From: an uncultured Flavobacteriales bacterium
GTDB lineage: Bacteria; Bacteroidota; Bacteroidia; Flavobacteriales_D; Crocinitomicaceae
Assembly (NCBI GenBank): GCA_937973685.1
Contig: CALJKJ010000018.1
Location: 62,001-126,000, forward strand
Length of the DNA: 64,000 nt
Direction: 5' to 3'
Shown: positions 42,522-50,717 of the stretch, one piece after another
Layout of the letters: the number at the start of each line of letters is the position of its first letter
Position numbering within the stretch: position 1 is the stretch's first letter
Translations under genes and position numbers: made by a program
The notes under the pieces: generated by a model
Seen by the model: only the letters and a program-made list of their open reading frames with translations
The model's database searches: none
What the model was told of the DNA's origin: nothing

Positions 42522-44876
42522 TTATTTCAGGTTGTTAGAAATGATAAATTCAGTTCGTCTGTTCTTTTGATGTGCGACTTCTTTATCGCGGTAACGTTTC
42601 ATTTTGTCAATTTTTTCAGTTGAAACAATTAATTTCGTTTCACCGTAACCAACAGCTTTAAGACGTGACGGATCAATTCCTTTTGAAATAATATAATTTA
42701 CCGATGCTTGTGCTCGTTTTTCTGAGAGACGTTGATTGTTTTCGTCATCACCTCTAGCATCTGTATGAGCACCTAATTCAATGGTAATGGATGGATTTGC
42801 TTTGAGTATTGCAACAATTTTATCTAATTCAATAGCTGCATCTTTTCTGATATTATAATTGTTGTAATTGAAATAAATCGGTTTCAACGTAACCCCAATA
42901 TTATTTCCTGGAGTAGCAGCAAGTAATTGTGAATTAATGAGCGTATCTAAATAAACAATATGATTTTGTCCTACTATGATAGGGATTTCATAATTAACAT
43001 TTAAATAGCCTTCTTTTTCAAAGACAACTTTATAGTTGATGGGGTCATTTCCTGAACCTGTTTCGAGTGTGTCTGAAAAATACTTTCCGTTTTTATCAGT
43101 GAGGGTTGAAGAAACTAATTCGTTTGTACGCTTGTTGTAGATTTTCACTTCGACACCTGCTAAATTTTGGCGTGAACCACTCTCTGATATTTTACCTGCA
43201 AGAAAAAAGTTTTTACCCATTGTTGAATCACCCAAATCTAACCAAACATCTCGGTAGATTTCATCTCGGTCTGCTGTACAATTTGTATTGATCGCTTCGT
43301 TATAAATTTCTTTTTTTCCATTGTCGAACGAAAAAGAAACTTCGTATTCGCGGCAAGCATCTAGTGTGCCAATATACAGTCCATCAGTTAATCGGGGGTA
43401 TATTTTTTTCTTTGAAGTTTCACCGCAATTCAAACATTGAATATTCAGATAAAGATCTTCTGGTAAATCACGGCCGTTTTTCACATGAACGCGACCTTTG
43501 AAAACTATTAAGTTTTTAAAACTGTATAGGTTGGAATTAACCTGATAAATATCTTTATTCCCATAACTATCATCTCGTTGAGAGGTAAAGTAACCCACAC
43601 TTCCATCGATGGTTGTGGTGTAAAACAAATCGTCACCAGCTGAATTGATAGGGTAACCTAAGTTGATTGGTTGTGACCATGTTCCATCTTCTCCTTGGAT
43701 TGATACGAATATATCATAACCTCCCATACTTTTCGCACCGTTACTTGAGAAGTAAAGCGTTTTGTGGTCAATTGCAATAAACGGCGAATCTTCGTTCCAT
43801 TCCGAATTTATTTGTGGACCGCAATTGGTTGGGATGCTCCATTTGCCATCAGGTAATTTCACGCATCGATAAATATCTGTTCCACCAAATCCACCTTTTC
43901 GATCAGATACAAAAAACATTGTTTTTCCATCGGGAGTTACAGAACAATGTGGTTCCCAATACTTTGTATTAATCAAAGGTTCGTTAAAATACTCAATATT
44001 CTTGAATTTGTTTTTTGCATATTCCGAGTAAAAGATGTCTCCATTTCCTATCGAATCTTCGTATACGTATATACGTCGTTCATCAGGGCTAATTGACAGT
44101 GTCGCTTCGTTGTTAAGTGCTTTATTAAAAGGAGCTTTAAACGGTTCTCCCCAAATACTATCTTTGGATAAATAGGAAATATAAACATCTTCAGGATGGA
44201 GGTTTAAACGATAGTCAAAACTCGGTAAACTCAAATTATTTTCCCACATGCGACGTGATGTAAAATAGAGTGACGTTCCATCTAATGATATTATTGGCGA
44301 GTACTCTGGTAAATCGGTATTTATTTTACCTCCAACATTTTTAATTTGAGCTGTTTTAGGATACAACATCAAGTCCTTAGCAATCAAACATTGTTTCAAT
44401 CCATTTTGTGCCATAATGACAAGTGGTGACTTTGGCAATGAACGCTCTATAAATGCATTATAATATTGCTCAGCAAGTGTAATTTGATGTTTTAAATGAT
44501 ATGCTTTTGCTAAATAGTAATAAGCATCAATAGGCGCACTTAATTCTTTTGCACTTTGAATGTCATACAATTTATCTGTATTGAGAATTGCTTTTTCTAA
44601 ATGGGGTATTGCCGCATTGAAATTTTGATTCAAACTCAAATGAACATATCCTCTTCTGTAATGATAGTTAGCACTTGCAGGATTCAGCTCTAATAGCTTG
44701 TCCGATATTAAGCCAGCAGCATAAAAATAACCGTCGCTAAGTAGAATAGTACATTCTGTAACTAATTCTTGTTCAGAAAAAGTTTCAATTTTCAACTCAA
44801 TCTCAGATTGTGAGAATTGACTGAAAGCTAATAGTGGCATCACTAATAGAAAGATAGTAGTTTTTATTCGATTCAT
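42522..44876 (-). CDS. TPR-PD40-CRD-OmpA protein, PorE-like
   Basis: A 784-residue envelope protein. After a signal peptide (MNRIKTTIFLLVMPLLAFS) come TPR-like helices (about 25-170), a beta-propeller of PD40/WD40-like repeats (about 190-470; SLYFTSRRMW, TMFFVSDRKGGFGGTDIYR, TLYFSSNGAKSMGGYDIF), a carboxypeptidase-regulatory-like beta domain (about 545-650), and an OmpA C-terminal peptidoglycan-binding domain (ELGAHTDARGDDE, RLSEKRAQA). This domain order is that of PorE, which links the T9SS PorKLMN complex to peptidoglycan, but Bacteroidota carry many paralogues. ATG 44876 gives the signal peptide. Confidence 0.85.
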   Translation of the reverse strand: MNRIKTTIFLLVMPLLAFSQFSQSEIELKIETFSEQELVTECTILLSDGYFYAAGLISDKLLELNPASANYHYRRGYVHLSLNQNFNAAIPHLEKAILNTDKLYDIQSAKELSAPIDAYYYLAKAYHLKHQITLAEQYYNAFIERSLPKSPLVIMAQNGLKQCLIAKDLMLYPKTAQIKNVGGKINTDLPEYSPIISLDGTSLYFTSRRMWENNLSLPSFDYRLNLHPEDVYISYLSKDSIWGEPFKAPFNKALNNEATLSISPDERRIYVYEDSIGNGDIFYSEYAKNKFKNIEYFNEPLINTKYWEPHCSVTPDGKTMFFVSDRKGGFGGTDIYRCVKLPDGKWSIPTNCGPQINSEWNEDSPFIAIDHKTLYFSSNGAKSMGGYDIFVSIQGEDGTWSQPINLGYPINSAGDDLFYTTTIDGSVGYFTSQRDDSYGNKDIYQVNSNLYSFKNLIVFKGRVHVKNGRDLPEDLYLNIQCLNCGETSKKKIYPRLTDGLYIGTLDACREYEVSFSFDNGKKEIYNEAINTNCTADRDEIYRDVWLDLGDSTMGKNFFLAGKISESGSRQNLAGVEVKIYNKRTNELVSSTLTDKNGKYFSDTLETGSGNDPINYKVVFEKEGYLNVNYEIPIIVGQNHIVYLDTLINSQLLAATPGNNIGVTLKPIYFNYNNYNIRKDAAIELDKIVAILKANPSITIELGAHTDARGDDENNQRLSEKRAQASVNYIISKGIDPSRLKAVGYGETKLIVSTEKIDKMKRYRDKEVAHQKNRRTEFIISNNLK

Positions 44877-44891
44877 TTTTTTATATTTTGA

Positions 44892-44920
44892 AACACCGAT
44901 AGGAATCAACTACCGGTGTT
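44892..44920 (-). terminator. Possible terminator between the E2 gene and the OmpA-family gene
   Basis: The stem aacaccg/cggtgtt (44892-44898 with 44914-44920) is extended by tag/cta across one mismatch. The T-tract on the minus strand is weak, so this may instead be a leader hairpin of the OmpA-family gene. Confidence 0.35.
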
Positions 44921-44942
44921 CTAAATTACATTTTTTTTTGGA

Positions 44943-46292
44943 TTACAACTCGCGATTGACGTCGAATTGTTCCAAATAGTCAGCAACTCTTCTTACAAAT
45001 TGACCTCCTAATGCGCCATCAACAACACGGTGATCGTAAGAATGAGATAAAAACATTTTTTGGCGAATACCAATGAAATCACCATTTGGCGTTTCAATGA
45101 CAGCAGGAACTTTGCGAATCGCTCCCAATGCTAATATAGCAACTTGAGGTTGATTAATAATTGGAGTTCCCATTACATTTCCAAATGTACCAACATTTGT
45201 AACGGTATATGTTCCGCCTTGAATATCTTCTGGTTTCAATTTGTTATCTCGTGCATTGCGCGCCAATTGATTTACTGATTTTGCTATACCAGTTAAATTC
45301 ATTCGGTCTGCATTTTTTATCACAGGAACAATTAAATTACCAGATGGAAGTGCTGTTGCCATCCCAATATTGATGTCTTTTCGCTTGATGATTGTCGTTC
45401 CTGAAACTGAAACGTTGATCATTGGGAAGTCTTTGATTGCTTTCACAATCGCTTCCATGAAAATAGGAGTAAACGTCAAGTTCTCACCTTCGCGTTTTTC
45501 AAACTCCTTTTTCGTTTTATTACGCCAATTTACAATATTGGTAACGTCTGCTTCCACATACGATGTAACGTGAGGAGAAACATGACTAGACATTACCATG
45601 TGTTCTGCGATGATTTTACGCATGCGGTCCATTTCGATGATTTCATCTCCTGGATTTGGAACGACGATTGGTTCTTTAATGTTTGCTAAAAACGATTTAT
45701 TGTCACCAGTTATCACTGGAGTTGCAACTGTTTGATTTGAAGTTGTTGTAACCGATTCAACAGTAGGGGCAACCGTTGTAGTTACATTTCCTTTGTTTTC
45801 AATGTAAGCAATGACATCTTTTTTTGTTACTCTTCCAGCTAAACCTGTACCAGTTATGCCTTCTAATTCTGCAGAAGTTATTCCTTCTTTTAATGCAATA
45901 CTTTTTACCAAAGGTGAAAAGAATTTATCGGAAGAAATACTAGCTTCATTTCCAGAACTTACTGATGAATTTTGAACAGCTGTTGCAACGATTTCCTCAG
46001 CTTTTTCTACCATTGCTGGTGCAGCGCTAGTTGGAGCTGGGGTAGCGTCTCCATCTGTAGAAATAATTGCGATAACATCTCCAACTTGAGCAACTTGATC
46101 TTTTGAAAATAATTGTTGAACTAAAACACCTGCAGCTTCTGAAGGTAATTCGTTATCAACTTTGTCAGTTGCAACTTCAACCAATGGTTCATCCATTGCG
46201 ACAGTGTCACCAACATTTTTTAACCAATTTGTAATAGTTGCTTCTGTTACGCTTTCTCCCATTTTAGGAAGACGAATTTCAATTTGTGCCAT
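44943..46292 (-). CDS. Dihydrolipoamide acyltransferase (E2) of a 2-oxo-acid dehydrogenase complex
   Basis: A 449-residue E2. An N-terminal lipoyl domain has the lipoylated Lys in EVATDKVDNE (near residue 44). An Ala/Thr/Val-rich linker leads to a peripheral-subunit-binding domain (about 122-160; FSPLVKSIALKEGI, GTGLAGRVTKKDV), then the catalytic acyltransferase domain ending HSYDHRVVDGALGG with the catalytic His. The single lipoyl domain and the long catalytic domain with EMDRMRKIIAEHM suggest the branched-chain or pyruvate type. E1 and E3 are not in this window. A TAnnTTTG element lies 31 bp upstream. Confidence 0.92.
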   Translation of the reverse strand: MAQIEIRLPKMGESVTEATITNWLKNVGDTVAMDEPLVEVATDKVDNELPSEAAGVLVQQLFSKDQVAQVGDVIAIISTDGDATPAPTSAAPAMVEKAEEIVATAVQNSSVSSGNEASISSDKFFSPLVKSIALKEGITSAELEGITGTGLAGRVTKKDVIAYIENKGNVTTTVAPTVESVTTTSNQTVATPVITGDNKSFLANIKEPIVVPNPGDEIIEMDRMRKIIAEHMVMSSHVSPHVTSYVEADVTNIVNWRNKTKKEFEKREGENLTFTPIFMEAIVKAIKDFPMINVSVSGTTIIKRKDINIGMATALPSGNLIVPVIKNADRMNLTGIAKSVNQLARNARDNKLKPEDIQGGTYTVTNVGTFGNVMGTPIINQPQVAILALGAIRKVPAVIETPNGDFIGIRQKMFLSHSYDHRVVDGALGGQFVRRVADYLEQFDVNREL

Positions 46293-46323
46293 ACGTTATG
46301 TACAATTCTCTTAATAGTTGCTA

Positions 46324-46331
46324 CAAAAATA
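46324..46331 (-). promoter_or_regulatory. Candidate -7 element for the E2 gene
   Basis: The minus strand reads TATTTTTG (TAnnTTTG), 31 bp before the ATG at 46292. Confidence 0.35.
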
Positions 46332-46357
46332 AGCGAAAAAATAGAATTTAGCTTCCT

Positions 46358-48307
46358 TTATTTTATACGATCCAATTTTTTCCACGAACGAAGTAATATT
46401 CTCACGTCGGATAAAAGTTGGTATTCCCGAGCATACAGCAATTCTAGTTTAGTAATCACTTGCATATCAGTTTCTTGTATGTGTTCGTATGGTGATAAAA
46501 TTCCTGTTTTTAGTTGCGGTAAATTGCGCGCATTATTATTGTTTCTGTAACTAACCAATGTTTTTCGACCCACAAGTAATGCAAGTGCATTTCGAAAAAG
46601 TCCTTTTTTTGAATCGAAAAACCAACATATTAATGGGAAAGTGATAAGTGTAAGAGTGCCAACAATGCAATCAAGAACGCGCTTTTGCCGTTGTTTGGTA
46701 GGTTGACTGATTGCGTTGATATTCAAAATATACAAATCTCCAGCCCGTTCAATGGAATTGGAACCGATTAGAAAATAACTATCCGGTTGTGCAATTTTAA
46801 AATCAATCGTTTGAAGTTGTATTTGGGTCATCCAAGCAATAATTGCTTGAGCAGTAACATCTTTCGCACAAAAAATGATTTCGTCAATGCTATGGATAGT
46901 CACAATTTGTTCTAATTGGTCAATTGTTCCAACTGCATCATGAGTTGGTTCATTTTCTGCCGCGACATGTACGATTAATTCTGTTTTGGCTTGTGTTTGT
47001 TTTAATATTTCTGAAACACGCAGGTATTCATCGTAACTTCCGACAACTGCAAATTTACTATGTATGTGTCCGTTTAGTTTGAATTTTTTCCCAATCAACG
47101 CATGAAGTGCAAAGCGTGTCAGTAAAAAGTAGCAGATGATCCAACTTGTCCCTACCAAAATGAATAAGCGTGAAAATTGCCATTCTTTTGGAAGTAATCC
47201 ATAAAGCATTAGAATTAGAGCGGTTCCAACTAATGAGCCACTCACATATTTTTTTAACTGAACAGGGGAGTCATAGCCTCCTTGCAAAAGCACAGAACCA
47301 AACCAAACCAAACCATATATTGGAATCATTAAATTCACTACGTATTCGGGGAAACGAATGTTTAGGTGTTGCCAATAATTCGTTAAAACGAAAAGTCCGA
47401 TTAGTACAACAGCAATATCAATAACTGGCAGTGTAATGCGCTTTATCAAACGCGAGGTAATAGCTAGTCCTGCTCTGAAATAAATGGCGCAATGAATTAA
47501 GAAAGAAAAAAGTTTTGCGTTTTTTTGCGAAAAATGTTTGCGTGCAAAAATGATCATTGCACGGTAGAAAACAAACACATAATTGACAGAACTTTTCTTT
47601 GTACTTTCTCCTTTGTAATGAATAATGCGTGTTTCGGGATAATAAACATTGGTGTATCCACCCTGTGTTATCCGATAAGACAAATCAATATCTTCACCAT
47701 ACATGAAAAATGCTTCGTCCAGCAAACCAACTTTATCGAGTGCTTCTTTGCGCATGAGCATGAAAGCACCACTCAATATTTCAACTTCGTTGGTTTCAAA
47801 TTCACTCAAATAACTCAAACTATATTTTCCGAAAACTTTTGATTTTGGAAAAAGGCGAGAAATACCGAAAATTTTGTAAAAAGCAACAGCTGGAGTTGGA
47901 AGTCCCCTTTTAGATTCGGGCAAGAAAACACCTTTCCCATCGACCATGCGAACACCAAGTCCACCAACTTTTGGGTGTTCGTTCATGTATGCAACAACTT
48001 TTTTCAGTGTGTCTTCTTCGATTACGGTGTCGGGATTCAATAGCAATTGATAAGCGCAATTAGATTGACGCATCGCTTGATTGTTTGCTGAAGAAAATCC
48101 TTTGTTGTCTTTATTTTCAATAAGTTTTACCCAAGGAAATTTCGAACGTACCATTGCAACAGACCCATCAACAGAATTATTGTCCACCACCCAAACTTCA
48201 GCTGGTTCTAATAATAATGCCTTTTCAACTGCGTTCAAACATTGTTCTAAAAAGAATGCAACATTATAATTGACAATGATGACTGCTACTTGCGGCTGTT
48301 CGTTCAT
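46358..48307 (-). CDS. GT2 glycosyltransferase fused to a degenerate sugar-transferase-like membrane domain
   Basis: A 649-residue fusion. Residues 8-240 form a GT-A glycosyltransferase 2 domain (VIIVNYNVAFFLEQC, VDNNSVDGS, NPDTVIEED, GEDIDLSYRI). A block of membrane helices (about 265-400) follows, then a Rossmann-like segment (KFAVVGSYDEYLR..., IDEIIFCAKD) and a C-terminal part like the WcaJ/polyprenyl glycosylphosphotransferase domain (KRVLDCIVGTLTL, LVGRKTLVSY, LYAREYQLLSDVRILLRSWK). The catalytic stretch of that family (the KFRTM-type and DE motifs) appears missing, so the C-terminal half may be inactive. It is probably a cell-surface glycan enzyme. It lies six bases after ridA. Confidence 0.8.
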   Translation of the reverse strand: MNEQPQVAVIIVNYNVAFFLEQCLNAVEKALLLEPAEVWVVDNNSVDGSVAMVRSKFPWVKLIENKDNKGFSSANNQAMRQSNCAYQLLLNPDTVIEEDTLKKVVAYMNEHPKVGGLGVRMVDGKGVFLPESKRGLPTPAVAFYKIFGISRLFPKSKVFGKYSLSYLSEFETNEVEILSGAFMLMRKEALDKVGLLDEAFFMYGEDIDLSYRITQGGYTNVYYPETRIIHYKGESTKKSSVNYVFVFYRAMIIFARKHFSQKNAKLFSFLIHCAIYFRAGLAITSRLIKRITLPVIDIAVVLIGLFVLTNYWQHLNIRFPEYVVNLMIPIYGLVWFGSVLLQGGYDSPVQLKKYVSGSLVGTALILMLYGLLPKEWQFSRLFILVGTSWIICYFLLTRFALHALIGKKFKLNGHIHSKFAVVGSYDEYLRVSEILKQTQAKTELIVHVAAENEPTHDAVGTIDQLEQIVTIHSIDEIIFCAKDVTAQAIIAWMTQIQLQTIDFKIAQPDSYFLIGSNSIERAGDLYILNINAISQPTKQRQKRVLDCIVGTLTLITFPLICWFFDSKKGLFRNALALLVGRKTLVSYRNNNNARNLPQLKTGILSPYEHIQETDMQVITKLELLYAREYQLLSDVRILLRSWKKLDRIK

Positions 48308-48313
48308 AGTTAT

Positions 48314-48697
48314 TTAGACGCTTTTAATTGCGATACACGAGATTTCAATTGGAACATCCATTGGTAATCGACTTACTTGAACTGTTTCTCTTGCTGGTGG
48401 TATTCCATTGAAAAAAGAAGCATAAATAGCATTCATTTCAGCAAAAAGATTCAAATCCGTCATAAAAATACTGCATTTAACGACATCATCAAGCCCCATA
48501 TCAGCTTCAGCCAATAATAAACCAATATTTGTCAGGATACGATGTGTTGCAGCTGCAATTGTATCAACCTCTAATTCACCTGTAAAAGCATTCAGAGGAA
48601 TCTGTCCACTCACATAAATGGTGTTGCCAGAGACGATTGCTTGACTATATGGTCCTATTGGTGAAGGAGCTCCTGGAATTTGAATTGCTTTTTTCAT
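48314..48697 (-). CDS. ridA: RidA family reactive intermediate deaminase
   Basis: A trimeric cytoplasmic protein of about 127 residues that hydrolyses enamines/imines formed by PLP enzymes. IGPYSQAI at the start, VSGQIPLN and the Arg-containing PPARETVQVSRLP near the end are the RidA signatures. The Arg in PPARE is the substrate-binding residue. ATG 48697 gives the standard MKKAIQIPGAPSPIGPYSQ start; the frame is open to 48712. It is divergent from pabA and followed by the GT2 fusion six bases on. Confidence 0.94.
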   Translation of the reverse strand: MKKAIQIPGAPSPIGPYSQAIVSGNTIYVSGQIPLNAFTGELEVDTIAAATHRILTNIGLLLAEADMGLDDVVKCSIFMTDLNLFAEMNAIYASFFNGIPPARETVQVSRLPMDVPIEISCIAIKSV

Positions 48698-48723
48698 GAT
48701 TCTTTTTTGCAAGTTTACTAAAT

Positions 48724-49308
48724 TTGAATCAAAAAGTGAAAGTTCTACTCGTTGACAATTTTGATTCCTTTACCTATAACATCGCGCATTACTTGGAACA
48801 ATGCGGTGTTAATCTCACTATTTGGGATAATTTATCGGTAAAATTAGATGCCCTGAATCAATTTGATGCGGTAGTTTTATCTCCGGGTCCTGGTTTACCA
48901 GAATCAGCTGGTCAGTTGTTGGAAACTATCGACCGACTTGTACACTTATCCATTCCTACTCTGGGCGTTTGTTTGGGAATGCAAGCAATCGGATCTTATT
49001 TTGGCGCGACTTTGTATAACCAAAAAGCGGTGAAACATGGTGTTGATACAACTTTAAAAGTGATTAAAAATTCGGTTTTGTTTGAAAATTGCCCTGCTAC
49101 TTTTCAAGTTGGTTTGTATCATTCGTGGGCGGTAGATTTAACAACTTCCGATCAATTACATGCAACTTCATTTTCAGTTACTGATGTTTTGATGTCGTTT
49201 GAACACAAATCATTGCCAGTTTATGGTGTTCAATTTCACCCTGAGAGTATCATGACAGAAAATGGAATGACAATTATCCGTAATTTTATTGAGCTAACGA
49301 ATAGATAA
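48724..49308 (+). CDS. pabA: Aminodeoxychorismate/anthranilate synthase component II
   Basis: A 194-residue class I glutamine amidotransferase that supplies ammonia for p-aminobenzoate (PabA) or anthranilate (TrpG) synthesis. The motifs LLVDNFDSFTYN, VLSPGPGLP, GVCLGMQAIG (Cys nucleophile) and QFHPESIM (His-Glu) are all intact. With no trp genes here and a folate-type KHGVDTTL segment, PabA is a little more likely. No ATG is available: the start is TTG 48724 or GTG 48736. A TAAATTTG -7 match at 48719-48726 overlaps the TTG, which would favour the GTG if the promoter is real. Confidence 0.88.
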   Translation: MNQKVKVLLVDNFDSFTYNIAHYLEQCGVNLTIWDNLSVKLDALNQFDAVVLSPGPGLPESAGQLLETIDRLVHLSIPTLGVCLGMQAIGSYFGATLYNQKAVKHGVDTTLKVIKNSVLFENCPATFQVGLYHSWAVDLTTSDQLHATSFSVTDVLMSFEHKSLPVYGVQFHPESIMTENGMTIIRNFIELTNR

Positions 49309-49740
49309 ATGAAAATAGGTAGTATTTTAAGTGTACTGTTACTAGCATCTTATTCCATCGCACAGACTTGTGTAGGTACATGGATAACTATTGATGATGA
49401 ATCAGGGAAGAAAAAGTCAAAAGTAGAATTGTACAAACAAGACGGAAAGTTGTTTGGGAAAATCACGTATGTTTATCCAAGACCAGGATTAGAAGAAAAT
49501 GCCGTTTGTAAAAAATGCCCTGGTGATAGAAAAAACAAACCACTTGTTGGCTTACAAATTGTAATAGGATTAACTTGGAATGGTTCTGAATGGGAAGATG
49601 GAACAATTGTTGATCCAGAAAACGGAAAAGTTTATAAGTGTTCGATTTGGTTGGAAGAAGGCAATCCAGATAAATTAAATGTCCGGGGTTATGTAGGGCC
49701 GTTCTTCAGAACGCAAACCTGGCTTCGAGTAAAAGAATAA
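49309..49740 (+). CDS. DUF2147 domain-containing secreted protein
   Basis: A 143-residue protein with a signal peptide (MKIGSILSVLLLASYSIAQ) and the DUF2147 pattern: GTWITIDDESGKKKSKVELY near the mature start, CPGDRKNKPLVGL, and a terminal NVRGYVGPFFRTQTWLRV. It is probably a small periplasmic or outer-membrane-associated beta protein of unknown function. Its ATG begins one base after the pabA stop (TAAATG), so it is coupled to pabA. A strong terminator follows. Confidence 0.85.
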   Translation: MKIGSILSVLLLASYSIAQTCVGTWITIDDESGKKKSKVELYKQDGKLFGKITYVYPRPGLEENAVCKKCPGDRKNKPLVGLQIVIGLTWNGSEWEDGTIVDPENGKVYKCSIWLEEGNPDKLNVRGYVGPFFRTQTWLRVKE

Positions 49741-49751
49741 AAGATATAGGC

Positions 49752-49789
49752 AAAAAAAATCCGATTCAGTAACGAATCGGATTTTTTTA
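49752..49789. terminator. Strong bidirectional terminator
   Basis: A 15-bp stem (core aatccgattc with gaatcggatt, 49758-49767 and 49774-49783, loop agtaac) lies in symmetrical A and T runs. It serves DUF2147 (+) and the small peptide gene (-). Confidence 0.88.
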
Positions 49790-49800
49790 TTTAGTGCGAA

Positions 49801-50004
49801 TTAAGCTGCTTTTTTCTGGCAACAAGATCCTGATTTCTCAGTTGAAGAACAAGAACCTTTTTTTGCTTTTTTAGTTCTTTTCTTTTTCTTGTCGTCTTCT
49901 TTTTTAACAACTACTGAATGAGTTCCATTATTTGCAGCGTAAACTGTCGTTGACATTGAACCTACGAATAATGCTAATGTCATTGCAACTAATACTTTTT
50001 TCAT
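49801..50004 (-). CDS. Small exported Lys-rich, Cys-containing peptide
   Basis: A 67-residue product. The signal peptide MKKVLVAMTLALFVGSMSTTVYA predicts a mature peptide of about 44 residues. It begins ANNGTHSVVVKKEDD, then has a strongly basic tract (DDKKKKRTKKAKKG) and ends CSSTEKSGSCCQKKAA with four Cys. The gene is bounded by a strong terminator downstream and stands 35 bp after psd, so it could be its own unit or the end of the rsfS-ftsH-cdsA-psd operon. No family is recognised; peptidoglycan-, DNA- or metal-binding are all possible. Confidence 0.72.
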   Translation of the reverse strand: MKKVLVAMTLALFVGSMSTTVYAANNGTHSVVVKKEDDKKKKRTKKAKKGSCSSTEKSGSCCQKKAA

Positions 50005-50039
50005 GATTTTAAGTTTTTGTTATAACGTTTCTAAATTAA

Positions 50040-50717
50040 TTATTTTTCTGTTAATTGACCCAATTTTGTCAATTTTGCTTGTACTTTTTGACCAATTTTA
50101 ACATCTATCTGTGTACCAAGTGGTAAAAATATATCCACTCGTGACCCAAATTTAATAAATCCAAACTCCCCACCAGTTACAGCATTTTGCCCTTCTTTGG
50201 CGTAATAACAAATTCTTCTTGCTAAAGCACCTGCTATTTGGCGGAATAAGACTTCTGAGCCATTTTTGTGTTCCACGACAACCGTCGAGCGTTCATTGTC
50301 TGTCGAACTTTTTGGGTGCCAAGCAACAAGAAATAAACCTTTGTGGTAACGAACGTATTTAACAAGTCCACTAATTGGGAAATAATTGGCATGGACATTC
50401 AATGGCGACATAAAAATGGATACTTGAATACGTTTGTCGTTGAAGTATTCTGTTTCTTCCACTTCTTCAATCACCACAACTTTCCCATCTGCTGGACATA
50501 AAATGTCATTCTCTCCAAAAGTAAACGAGCGTTTTGGGATTCGGAAAAATTGTACAATTAAGTAAAACACAGCTATAACACCAACAGATAAGAGGTAAAA
50601 TAACCAATCCCATCCTGTTTGTTGTAATAACCAGTAATTTGCCCATTGTATTAATCCTAAAACGATAATACCTAATATAATTGTTGCAGTTCCTTCTCTG
50701 TGTAACGTCATTTTCAT
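50040..50717 (-). CDS. psd: Phosphatidylserine decarboxylase (short proenzyme family)
   Basis: A 225-residue membrane-associated proenzyme making phosphatidylethanolamine. It opens MKMTLHREGTATI, followed by two membrane helices. DILCPADGKVV and VSIFMSPLNVHANYFP are family motifs, and FIKFGSRVDIFLP contains the Gly-Ser self-cleavage site whose Ser becomes the pyruvoyl group. Its ATG overlaps the cdsA stop (ATGA), so the two phospholipid genes are coupled. An ATG at 50711 is an alternative start. Confidence 0.94.
   Translation of the reverse strand: MKMTLHREGTATIILGIIVLGLIQWANYWLLQQTGWDWLFYLLSVGVIAVFYLIVQFFRIPKRSFTFGENDILCPADGKVVVIEEVEETEYFNDKRIQVSIFMSPLNVHANYFPISGLVKYVRYHKGLFLVAWHPKSSTDNERSTVVVEHKNGSEVLFRQIAGALARRICYYAKEGQNAVTGGEFGFIKFGSRVDIFLPLGTQIDVKIGQKVQAKLTKLGQLTEK

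Noticed and set aside
46284..46550. 88-residue open frame on plus between the E2 gene and the GT2 fusion
   Set aside because: Most of it is antisense to the GT2 fusion C-terminus, and the rest covers the E2 promoter region.
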